From: Sorangium aterium
Lineage (GTDB): Bacteria; Myxococcota_A; Polyangia; Polyangiales; Polyangiaceae
Reading direction: 5' to 3'
DNA length: 64,000 nucleotides
Assembly (NCBI RefSeq): GCF_028368935.1
Contig: NZ_JAQNDK010000004.1
Span: forward strand, 1,116,001 to 1,180,000
Below are positions 17,800-25,053 of this stretch, piece by piece (within the stretch, counting starts at the first letter, position 1; each line of letters opens with the position of its first letter). The translations under genes and the position numbers were made by a program. Below the pieces are notes generated by a model. The model worked only from the letters and a program-made list of their open reading frames with translations. It was not told where the DNA came from and made no database searches.

Positions 17800-18557
17800 C
17801 CGACCTGACGCCCACCGAGACGAAGGCCCGCCTGAAGGGCCTCGGCCTGTTTGGCCTGCTCGCCTGCTGGGAGGAGCTCGCCGACAAGCCCTGGCTTCGC
17901 GAGGTGCTCGCCATCGAGGAGCGCGAGCGCCACAAGCGCAGCCTCGAACGCCGCCTCAAAAACTCCCGCGTAGCCGCCTTCAAGCCCATGGCCGATTTCG
18001 ACTGGTCCTGGCCCAAGAAAATCGACCGTGAGGCCGTCGACGACCTCTTCGCTCCCGGCTTCATCGCCACCGGCCACAACGCCGTGCTCGTCGGCCCCAA
18101 CGGCGTCGGCAAGACCATGATCCTCAAGAACGTCGCCCACCAGGCCGTCGTCCGCGGCCACACGGTCCGCTTCTCGACCGCGAGCGACATGCTCGCCGAC
18201 CTCGCCGCGCAGGAGTCCTCGGCCGCGCTAGCGCGCCGGCTGCACCGCTACACGGTTCCCACCCTTCTTTGCATCGACGAAGTCGGCTATCTCTCCTACG
18301 ATGGCCGCTACGCCGACCTGCTGTTCGAGGTCGTCACTCGTCGCTACGACGCGCAGAAGCCGATCCTGCTCAGCACGAACAAGGCATTCTCCGACTGGGG
18401 CCAGGTCTTCCCGCACGCCGCCTGCGTCGTCACGCTCGTCGACCGGCTCGTGCACCGCGCCGAGGTGATCGAGATCGAGGCCGAGAGCTACCGGCTCAAG
18501 GAAGCCAAGGAGCTGAGCGCCTCCCGCATCAAGCAGCGCCGCGCCAAGAAGCACTGA
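17796..18557 (+). CDS. istB: IS21 helper ATPase IstB
   Basis: A 253-residue AAA+ ATPase of the DnaC/IstB family. N-terminal region [20 protein letters not shown], a basic stretch [17 protein letters not shown], Walker [15 protein letters not shown], Walker [15 protein letters not shown], sensor motif [15 protein letters not shown], and an arginine-rich end with [20 protein letters not shown]. IstB regulates IstA and target choice. Intact length for the family. It overlaps the end of istA by four bases. Confidence 0.96.
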   Translation: MTDLTPTETKARLKGLGLFGLLACWEELADKPWLREVLAIEERERHKRSLERRLKNSRVAAFKPMADFDWSWPKKIDREAVDDLFAPGFIATGHNAVLVGPNGVGKTMILKNVAHQAVVRGHTVRFSTASDMLADLAAQESSAALARRLHRYTVPTLLCIDEVGYLSYDGRYADLLFEVVTRRYDAQKPILLSTNKAFSDWGQVFPHAACVVTLVDRLVHRAEVIEIEAESYRLKEAKELSASRIKQRRAKKH

Positions 18558-18702
18558 GCTACCTCTTCACCGGTGAACTTCACCGGCGTCGGATGCGGGT
18601 TTCACCGGCACCGGGCGCGGATTTCACCGGTGAACTTCACCGAACCCCCGCGGATTGCCGCGATCATCAACAAGGAAGACGAGCCCGAGCGCTCTCCTCG
18701 CC

Positions 18703-18819
18703 AGGATCGAGGCGGAGCGCCGGCGGCTCGTCGGGGAGGTGCGCGCGTCGAGCCCGCGCGTCATCGGCCTGTTGCGCGGCCTTCCGCCGGAGATGGCGGC
18801 GTGGCTCGACGAGGGATGA
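18703..18819 (+). pseudogene. 3'-terminal remnant of a kinase/TPR gene
   Basis: Thirty-eight codons plus stop ([20 protein letters not shown], then MAAWLDEG) match the last codons of the kinase gene at 1775-5431, 108 of 117 bases by eye. Nothing upstream resembles that gene: the sequence changes at about 18700, just outside the IS21-type element. It has no start codon and is clearly a fragment. The stop at 18817-18819 abuts the stop of the convergent lipoprotein gene. Confidence 0.9.
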
Positions 18820-18841
18820 TCACTTCGCCGGCTTGGGGGCC
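18703..18841 (+). repeat. right copy of the ~140-bp direct repeat flanking the accessory island
   Basis: Partner of 5315-5453 in the same orientation. Homology runs through the kinase stop and about 22 bases into the 3' end of the lipoprotein gene, so the left copy also carries a trace of that lipoprotein gene. The 13.4 kb between the copies is the mobile-gene-rich island. Confidence 0.85.
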
Positions 18842-19071
18842 GCCGCGCCCGGGGTGTAGTGCACGATGATGCCGCGGTCCTTGTTGCACTTCTGGACCTT
18901 CTCGTCCCACACGCAGCCCTCCGGACAGGGCTGCACGCCGGGATCGCCCGTGGGGCAGATCTCGGCCTCGCCCTCCTTCGCGGCGGGCTGCTCGGGCGCC
19001 TGCGCGCCTCCGCAGGCAGAGAGCATCCAGGCCAGGACGGGGAGCACCAGAACGATCGCCGATCGACGCAT
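18820..19071 (-). CDS. small Cys-containing lipoprotein
   Basis: The ATG at 19071 ([20 protein letters not shown]) is placed five bases after a perfect GGAGGT, which decides the start over the in-frame GTG at 19083. A signal peptide with lipobox LSAC is followed by an Ala/Glu-rich linker and a compact end with four cysteines ([28 protein letters not shown]) that could form two disulfides in the envelope. Ends in a short Pro/Lys tail. It starts 45 bases after the CHAT-protein gene and is probably co-transcribed with it. No family recognised. Confidence 0.85.
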   Translation of the reverse strand: MRRSAIVLVLPVLAWMLSACGGAQAPEQPAAKEGEAEICPTGDPGVQPCPEGCVWDEKVQKCNKDRGIIVHYTPGAAAPKPAK

Positions 19072-19116
19072 GCAGACCTCCACGAGCCCGCGATGGGTGG
19101 GCTCCGGCGTCGACGT

Positions 19117-21942
19117 CTACCAATTCCGAGGCCTGCGGGGCCAGCGCTTCCGCGCGACGAGGACGAGCGCCGCGGCGAGCGCCGCGAGCGCGGGCGGAGC
19201 GCTCGGGCCGCCCTCGCCGGCCGCGCAGGCGCACCCGCGCGGGCTCGCCGCCACGCGCGGGAAGGTCGGCGCGACCTGCCTGCCGTCGAGCGCGGCGCCC
19301 TCGCCCGAGGTGATGAAGCCGGCCCACGCGTGCGGGTGCGGGCGCTCACGCCGGATCTCGAGCTGCGCCGACCGCAGCGCCTCGCTGCGCCCTCCGCCGC
19401 GCGCGAGCGCCGCGTAGTACGACGTCATGAGATCCCGCGTCGCCATGTCGCCGACCTTCCACAGGCTCATCACCTGCGTCTCCGCCCCGGCGAGGAGCAG
19501 CGCGCGGCGGAGGCCGTAGACCCCGTCGCCGCGCGGGACCTCGCCGAGGCCGGTCTCGCAGGCCGAGAGCACGACGAGCTGGGTCCCGTGGAGGTCCAGC
19601 GAGGAGATCTCGAGCGCGGTCAGGATGCCGTCGTCCTCGTCCGAGCTGCTCCGCCGCGCGTTGGCGCCGGCCAGCGCCAGGCCCGAGCGCAGGAGCGGGT
19701 TCTCGCTCCAGGCGGGGCCCTCGATCTCGGCGCCGCGGGTGCTCGCCGGATCGGCCAGGGAGCCCTGGTCCGGGAGGAAGAAGCCGTGCGTCGCGATGTG
19801 CAGCACGCGCGGCCGCTGCGCCCGCTTGAGGGCCTCCTCGGTGGCCGACGGGCCGGTCAGGACCGTCGCGCTGGCCAGCGCGCTCCGCACCGCCTCCGCC
19901 TCGCGCTCCGTGCCGGGCAGGGGCGGGAAGCGCGCCCCGGCCAGCTCGGCGGAGCGCAGGCCGCGCGTGGCGTCGTCATCCGGAGCGCGCTCGGAGAGGC
20001 TGCCGAACGCGGGATCGGCGATGACCAGCACGCCTCCACGCGGCGCTCCCCGCGGCGCCGCGGCGCCCGCGGTGCGCAGCAGATCGCGTCCGCTGGTCAA
20101 ATAGGTGAACGCGGCGCGCTCGATGAGATAGCCGCCGTCCTCGTCGACGAGCGCGGCGAACGGCACGAGGTTCAGCGCGCCGTCGGGGCTGAGGAGGAGC
20201 CAGCGCGCGGGGCCGAGGGCGGCCCGGATCGGCAGCATCACGAGCGCATCGAGGTGGCGCGCGCGCTCCCGGGGGTCGCGCTCCGGGTTCGAGAGGTCCC
20301 GCGAGAGCTCCGCGGCGGCCGCGTCGATGGCGGCGGCGTCGCCGAGATCCACCCCCGTGACGTCCCCGCGCCGCCCGACGACATAGGCCGCGTAGCGAGG
20401 CTTGCCCCACGTCGGCCTCACCGGCGGCCCGAACGGGTCGTGGGGCCGGTACTGGACGATCTCGACGAGCGCCGCGCCGTCGGGGATCGCCGCCTGCACG
20501 CCCTCGACGGTGATCGGCGGCTCCTTCGCGTCCGCCGGGCGCGCGGCGCGCGTCCGCGCGGCGAGCTGGAACTCGAGCCGCTGGCGCTCGGCCTCGAGCT
20601 GCTGCACCTCGCGCTGGTGCTCCTCGGCGGGGATGTCGATCGGGCCGCGCGTGATCGCGGTGGACAGCTTCGCGTCGAGCTGCGTGAGGGCGCCGAGGAG
20701 CGCCCGGCCCTCGGCGTCGAGGTCGCGCCGCAGCGCCGCGAAGCTCTCGGCGATGGCGTCGAGCGCGAGCCCCTTGCGCCGGAGGATCGACCGGAGGGCG
20801 AGCCGCGCGGCGGCCTGGTCGCGCGGGGCATGCTGGAGGTGCAGCGAGAGGGTCGCGTCGGTGTCGCGCTGGACGAGGCCCATGACCAGGCGCTTCTGCC
20901 GCTCGGAGCCCCTCGCCAGGTTGGCCCGGGCGCTCCGGTCCTGGAGGCCGGCGGCCCGCTCGCGCGTCCGCACGGCGACGGCGGCCCGGCCCTGCGCGAC
21001 GTACAGGTTCGCGAGGTGCCCCAGCGCGCGGACGATGGCCGGGTGATCCGGCGCGAAGAGCCGCTCGCGGATCACCAGCGCCTGGAGGAGCAGCGCCTCC
21101 GCCGCGGGATCGCCCTTGCGGGTGAAGAGCACGCCGAGCTCCTCCAGCAGATCGGCGCGCACCGCGCTCTGCGCCGGGAGCGCGGGCTCGAGCCGCGGGC
21201 GCAGGTCGAGGAGGCGCCGCTCGGCCTCCTCGACCTGCCCGCGCCGCAAGCAGAGCTGCGCGGCGCGCAGATCCGGGATCGCGTAGGCCCACCCCGAGCC
21301 GCCGTTGGCCTCTTTGAGGATCACGCGCATCCTGTCGAGCGCCTCCGCGAAGGAGCGCAGCGCGCGTTGCTCCAGGTACAGCCGCGCGAGCGAGTCGACG
21401 GCATAGAACTCGCCCCAGCCCTGGAGGAGCGGCTGGGCTCGCTTCAGGAGCTCCTCGGCGCTCTGGAGATCCCCGAGGTCGATGTAGACGTTGGCGAGCC
21501 GGGCATAGAGCATCCCTTCGTCGTTGAAGGAGGGCTGCTCGCGCGTCAGGCCCCGCACCAGCAGCGCTTCGGCCCGCGGGTAGTCGCCGTAGCCGAGGTA
21601 GAAATGCGCAAGCTCGTTGTCGAGCTCGGAGGTGCCCTCCAGCAGCGCAAAGTACCTGTCGGCGAGGGCGGCGCTCTCGGCCAGATCGTCCCTCTCCACG
21701 GCCGCTCTCCAGCGCTGGCGGGCCGCGGAGAGGTCCTCGCTCGCCTGCTCGGCGGGGCTCGGCTGCGCCGCGATCGGCGCGGGCCGGGCTGCCGAGACGA
21801 GCGCCGCCGCGGCGAGCGAGAGGAGCCGCGCGCGGGGGCGGGCGCCGCGCGACGAGGTTGACCCGAGCGGGGCGCGTTCTGCCGAGCGGCGGGAGCGAGG
21901 ATCGATGTCGCGGTCGGCGCGCTCGGGGCGGCGGGGTGGCAT
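19117..21942 (-). CDS. secreted TPR-CHAT protease-like protein with MYXO-CTERM-like tail
   Basis: About 941 residues from the ATG at 21942. A basic N-terminus and hydrophobic stretch (RARLLSLAAAALVSAARPAP) act as signal peptide. TPR-like repeats follow (LAHFYLGYGDYPRAEALLVR and others). The C-terminal third is a CHAT domain, a caspase-clan peptidase fold, with the His motif VLHIATHGFF and the Cys motif LVVLSACETGLGEV. It continues with GVYGLRRALLLAGAETQVMS, typical of the family. The very end is GCACAAGEGG, a hydrophobic helix PALAALAAALVLV and a basic RKRWPRRPR, the plan of the MYXO-CTERM surface-sorting signal. This would place a CHAT enzyme at the outer surface. Substrate unknown. Confidence 0.9.
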   Translation of the reverse strand: MPPRRPERADRDIDPRSRRSAERAPLGSTSSRGARPRARLLSLAAAALVSAARPAPIAAQPSPAEQASEDLSAARQRWRAAVERDDLAESAALADRYFALLEGTSELDNELAHFYLGYGDYPRAEALLVRGLTREQPSFNDEGMLYARLANVYIDLGDLQSAEELLKRAQPLLQGWGEFYAVDSLARLYLEQRALRSFAEALDRMRVILKEANGGSGWAYAIPDLRAAQLCLRRGQVEEAERRLLDLRPRLEPALPAQSAVRADLLEELGVLFTRKGDPAAEALLLQALVIRERLFAPDHPAIVRALGHLANLYVAQGRAAVAVRTRERAAGLQDRSARANLARGSERQKRLVMGLVQRDTDATLSLHLQHAPRDQAAARLALRSILRRKGLALDAIAESFAALRRDLDAEGRALLGALTQLDAKLSTAITRGPIDIPAEEHQREVQQLEAERQRLEFQLAARTRAARPADAKEPPITVEGVQAAIPDGAALVEIVQYRPHDPFGPPVRPTWGKPRYAAYVVGRRGDVTGVDLGDAAAIDAAAAELSRDLSNPERDPRERARHLDALVMLPIRAALGPARWLLLSPDGALNLVPFAALVDEDGGYLIERAAFTYLTSGRDLLRTAGAAAPRGAPRGGVLVIADPAFGSLSERAPDDDATRGLRSAELAGARFPPLPGTEREAEAVRSALASATVLTGPSATEEALKRAQRPRVLHIATHGFFLPDQGSLADPASTRGAEIEGPAWSENPLLRSGLALAGANARRSSSDEDDGILTALEISSLDLHGTQLVVLSACETGLGEVPRGDGVYGLRRALLLAGAETQVMSLWKVGDMATRDLMTSYYAALARGGGRSEALRSAQLEIRRERPHPHAWAGFITSGEGAALDGRQVAPTFPRVAASPRGCACAAGEGGPSAPPALAALAAALVLVARKRWPRRPRNW

Positions 21943-22012
21943 CGCGGAGCAGCGTAATCTGCCCCTGCGCGCCTCGTCGACCGTTCGGCTAGGCTCGCCG
22001 CCCTCGTCGCCC

Positions 22013-22879
22013 ATGCTCCGGTCTCGACTGATGATCCTCGCCGCCGCGGTCCTCTGGTCCACCGGAGGGGCGGCCATCAAGCTGATCTCTCTCAACGGGT
22101 GGCAGGTCGCCTCGGCCCGCGCGCTCATCGCGGCGCTCGCGCTGGGCCTGGCCATGCCGGGCGCGCGCCGTCTCCCCTCGTGGCGCACGCTCGGGGTCGC
22201 GGCGATCTACGCCGCGGTCATGGTGCTGTTCGTGCAGGCCACCAAGCTGACGACGGCGGCGAACGCGATCTTCCTGCAGTCCACCTCGCCCGTGTACGTC
22301 CTCTTGCTCAGCCCCTGGCTCCTGGGCGAGCGGCCCTCGCGCGGCGAGATGGTGGCGGCTCCCGTCTTCATCCTTGGCCTCGCGCTCTTCTTTCTGGATC
22401 AGCTCTCGGCGGGGCAGCTCCTCGGCAACGCCCTGGCGCTCCTCTCCGGGCTCGCGTTCGCGCTGTGCATCATGAGGTTCCGCGCCGCTCCGGACGACAA
22501 CCCCGCGGTGCTCGTCTGGGGCAACGTCCTCGCGTGGCTCGGCGCGCTGCCGATGGCCCTCGGCGGCGCGGCCCGCCCGGGGCTCGTCGACCTCGGGCTC
22601 CTCGTGTTCCTCGGCGCGGTGCAGATCGGCGTGGCGACCGCCCTGTTCAGCCGCGGCATGCGCCACACGCCGGCCGTCGAGGCCTCGCTGCTGGTGCTCC
22701 TCGAGCCGGTGCTCAACCCCGTCTGGGCGCTCCTGCTGGTCGGGGAGCGCCCCGGGATCTGGTCGACCGTGGGCGGCGCCGTCCTCCTCGGCGCCACGGC
22801 CTGGCGGGTCCTGCTGGCAGCGCGCGCCACGCCGCCAGAAGCGCCGGCGCCGAGCAGAGGGGTGAACGTCGACGCGTGA
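22013..22879 (+). CDS. EamA/DMT family inner-membrane transporter
   Basis: The ATG at 22013 begins MLRSRLMILAAAVLWSTGGA. Ten hydrophobic helices are arranged as two EamA repeats of about 140 residues; the second starts near LLGNALALLSGLAFALCIMR. Typical features include FLQSTSPVYVLLLSPWLLGE at the end of repeat one and EASLLVLLEPVLNPVWALLL in repeat two. Members of the drug/metabolite superfamily export small metabolites or amino acids; the substrate cannot be told. 288 residues is normal. The gene is divergent from the CHAT gene with only 70 bases between them. Its stop codon lies inside the first unit of the 14-bp tandem repeat. Confidence 0.92.
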   Translation: MLRSRLMILAAAVLWSTGGAAIKLISLNGWQVASARALIAALALGLAMPGARRLPSWRTLGVAAIYAAVMVLFVQATKLTTAANAIFLQSTSPVYVLLLSPWLLGERPSRGEMVAAPVFILGLALFFLDQLSAGQLLGNALALLSGLAFALCIMRFRAAPDDNPAVLVWGNVLAWLGALPMALGGAARPGLVDLGLLVFLGAVQIGVATALFSRGMRHTPAVEASLLVLLEPVLNPVWALLLVGERPGIWSTVGGAVLLGATAWRVLLAARATPPEAPAPSRGVNVDA

Positions 22880-22945
22880 ACGTCGACGCGTGAACGTCGA
22901 CGCGTGAACGTCGACGCGTGAACGTCGACGCGTGAACGTCGACGA
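22862..22945 (+). repeat. six tandem copies of a 14-bp unit
   Basis: The unit GTGAACGTCGACGC repeats six times in register (22862, 22876, 22890, 22904, 22918, 22932); the last copy differs at its final base. Each unit contains the palindrome CGTCGACG. The array starts in the last codons of the EamA gene and ends in the short gap before the convergent VWA gene. Confidence 0.97.
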
Positions 22946-23043
22946 GAGGGAGGAGGATCGAACCTGGCTGGATCAGGCCCGCCGCGGGGCGCGGCGAGCC
23001 GCTGGGACGGCGTCGCGGCCGCCTCGCGCGGCCGCGGCGCACC

Positions 23044-24153
23044 TCACTTCGCTTCGACCTTCACGTTGGCGTTCGCCTTGAAGCTCGCCTTCGCGCCCGC
23101 TCCGCCGCCGCCGCCGTCGTCCGCGGGCACGGTCGCCTTCAGCTCGAACGACGGCGGGGTGTTGGGATCGCACTCCGGCGGCGGCCCGAACCCGTCGGCG
23201 TTGAACTTCCACGACAGCGACCCCGAGGCCGACGGATCCTTCCGGATCGCCTTGATCTCCACCTCGTGCTCCCCCGCGCGCGCCGGCGTGCAGTACGAGA
23301 GCAGGTAGAAGCGCTTCATGTGCGCCTCGATCTTCGCCGCGATCTTGTCGAACGACTCCTTGACCTTCGCCTGGTCCGCCGCGAGCTCGGTCCCGTCGCG
23401 CCCGATCTCGTCGAGCCGCGCCTTCTCGATCTCGGCGCCGACGCCGACGACGAAGATCTGGTAGTTCTCGTAGTCTTCCTTCTTGAGCTCGTTCAGCATG
23501 TCCTCGCGGCTCACGCGGTTCGCGCGATCGGTGCCGTCCGAGAAGACGACGAGCGTGCCGAACTTGAGGGGGCGCCGGTCCTTGTCGAGCTGCTTCTTGA
23601 GCTCCCGGATGCCCTCCACCACGCCGCCGTGGAGGTTCGTCGACGTGTCCTTCGGCTTGTAGCTCCGGAGCCCCTCGAGCCCGCCCTGGACCGAGCCCTG
23701 CGCCTCGGTGAAAGGCACCACCGAGTGGATTTTTACCTCGCCGTCGAACGCGTAGACGCCGACCTTCTGGCTCTTGCCGACCCGGTCGCTGAACGACTGC
23801 GCGGCGTCGACGAGGGCGTCGGCCTGACCCGACTCGGTGATGCTGCCGCTCATGTCGACGAGCAGCATCGTGTACATGACCGCCGCGACCTCGGGGTTCT
23901 GGATGGTCTGCTTGCTCTCGAACTTCGAGACGAGCTCTTCGTCCTCGTAGATCTCGAAGTCCTCGGCCGTGAGGCCGCCCACCGGCTCGTCCTCGCCGGC
24001 ATCGACGCTGAAGAACACCCAGACGTTGTTCGGCTTCTTCTGGGCGGAGTTGATCCGGGTCACCCGCAGCCCGCCGCCGCACGCCACGCTCGACAGGGCG
24101 AACAGGGCGGCGAGCAGGATCCGGAACGCTGGAGAACAAAGGAGGATTTTCAC
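23044..24153 (-). CDS. VWA-domain lipoprotein
   Basis: A GTG start gives 369 residues. Signal peptide with lipobox (LLAALFALSSVAC), then a short beta segment (NNVWVFFSVDAGEDEPVGGL, a Calx-like or peptidase-associated strand pattern, and FEIYEDEE), then a von Willebrand A domain with the metal-ion site DMSGSITESG (DxSxS), later T in KDTSTNL and FSDGTDRAN. The C-terminal part is beta-rich and ends in a low-complexity GGGGGAGAKASFKANANVKV tail. VWA domains of this type bind protein partners through a metal ion. It is probably an envelope adhesion or scaffolding factor. It stands alone, convergent with the EamA gene. Confidence 0.88.
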   Translation of the reverse strand: MKILLCSPAFRILLAALFALSSVACGGGLRVTRINSAQKKPNNVWVFFSVDAGEDEPVGGLTAEDFEIYEDEELVSKFESKQTIQNPEVAAVMYTMLLVDMSGSITESGQADALVDAAQSFSDRVGKSQKVGVYAFDGEVKIHSVVPFTEAQGSVQGGLEGLRSYKPKDTSTNLHGGVVEGIRELKKQLDKDRRPLKFGTLVVFSDGTDRANRVSREDMLNELKKEDYENYQIFVVGVGAEIEKARLDEIGRDGTELAADQAKVKESFDKIAAKIEAHMKRFYLLSYCTPARAGEHEVEIKAIRKDPSASGSLSWKFNADGFGPPPECDPNTPPSFELKATVPADDGGGGGAGAKASFKANANVKVEAK

Positions 24154-24513
24154 GCGCGCGATTAGCGCGCATCGGACGCCGCGATGTCAATTCGCTGCCG
24201 CAGGTGGCCCCTCCCGCCGCGGCCGCCTCGCCGGGCGGGCACGGCCGCACGGCCGCGCCGGCGGAGGCGGCCCCACACCCCGAGGCGCTGGCCGCGCCGC
24301 GCGGGGCGGCCCCGCCGCGCCGCCCGCGCGGCCTCGCCAGACGCGCCGCCCGCGCGGCCGCCTCGCCGATCGTGCAGGGAGGCGCTCGCGCTGGTTTACT
24401 CCGGGAGGGAGACCGCCGTACATAGGCCCGCGCGCCTCGAAGACCGCGCGCGTCGCCTCCGGGCGCTCAGCGAGTTGGTCTCCCCGGGCCGATTTCCGTT
24501 ACCCTGTCGCCGC
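24154..24513. other. 360-bp upstream region of the chemosensory operon
   Basis: Lies between the divergent VWA gene and cheY. It is extremely GC-rich, with repeated GCCGCGC-type segments that could fold. The last 100 bases before the cheY start are less extreme and may hold the operon promoter, but no convincing -35/-10 or -24/-12 pair was found. No gene seen. Confidence 0.5.
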
Positions 24514-25053
24514 ATGGCACGCATCCTGATCGTCGAGGACTCGCCGGCAATGCGAGCGTACATCCGCTCGACGCTGGAGGACCGCGTGCTGGGGCTCGCG
24601 GGCGACGTCGACATCGTGGAGGCCGTGAACGGCTTCGACGCGCTCCGGCTCCTGCCGCGCGGGGCGTTCGACCTCGTGATCACCGACATCAACATGCCCG
24701 ACATCAACGGGCTCGAGGTGATCCGCTTCGTCCGGCAGAGCGACCGCTACCGGCACGTCGCGATCCTCATCATCTCGACGCAGGCGACCGAGCGAGACAT
24801 CCAGCGCGGGCTCCGCCTCGGCGCCGACCGCTTCCTCCCGAAGCCGTTCACGCCCGAGGCCCTGCGCGACGCGGTGGTCGCGAGCCTCGACGCGCGGACC
24901 GAGGCGCCGCAGGCCGGCGCCTCGCCGTCCGACGGCGCCGCCGGCGTCGACGAGCGCGCGGCCGCGCCCTCTCCGCGCGCAGAGGCCCCCCACGCGGAGG
25001 AGCCCGCGGCCCGCACCAAGCAGCCCGGCTCCGGCGAGGGAGGCGGCGGCTGA
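24514..25053 (+). CDS. cheY: CheY-like response regulator with Ala/Pro-rich tail
   Basis: The ATG at 24514 is chosen because the receiver fold starts at once (MARILIVEDSPAMRAYIRST). The receiver covers residues 1-125: acidic pair in VEDS, phospho-acceptor Asp58 in LVITDINMPDING, Ser/Thr in IISTQ and the conserved Lys in LPKPFTPEAL. After it comes a disordered tail of about 50 residues rich in Ala, Pro and Glu with no output domain. It should be phosphorylated by the CheA encoded next door. The stop TGA shares one base with the cheA start (25053), so translation is coupled. Confidence 0.93.
   Translation: MARILIVEDSPAMRAYIRSTLEDRVLGLAGDVDIVEAVNGFDALRLLPRGAFDLVITDINMPDINGLEVIRFVRQSDRYRHVAILIISTQATERDIQRGLRLGADRFLPKPFTPEALRDAVVASLDARTEAPQAGASPSDGAAGVDERAAAPSPRAEAPHAEEPAARTKQPGSGEGGGG

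Larger units (their letters stand above)
15617..18642 (+). mobile_element. IS21-type element with an extra zinc-ribbon gene
   Basis: A 3.0-kb unit with istA and istB, preceded by a Cys-rich accessory gene. Copies of CGGTGAAG or its complement CTTCACCG cluster at both sides (15617-15624 and TTCACCG copies at 15650-15662; on the right several between 18570 and 18642). This fits the multiple terminal repeats of IS21 elements. The exact ends are uncertain; no target duplication was identified. Confidence 0.7.

Noticed and set aside
18859-21861. A 1000-codon plus-strand frame opposite the CHAT gene
   Set aside because: No recognisable motif; CHAT catalytic motifs and the MYXO-CTERM-like end are on the minus strand.
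22862-22945. Possible CRISPR array
   Set aside because: The 14-bp units are directly contiguous with no spacers, and no cas genes are nearby; it is a simple tandem repeat.
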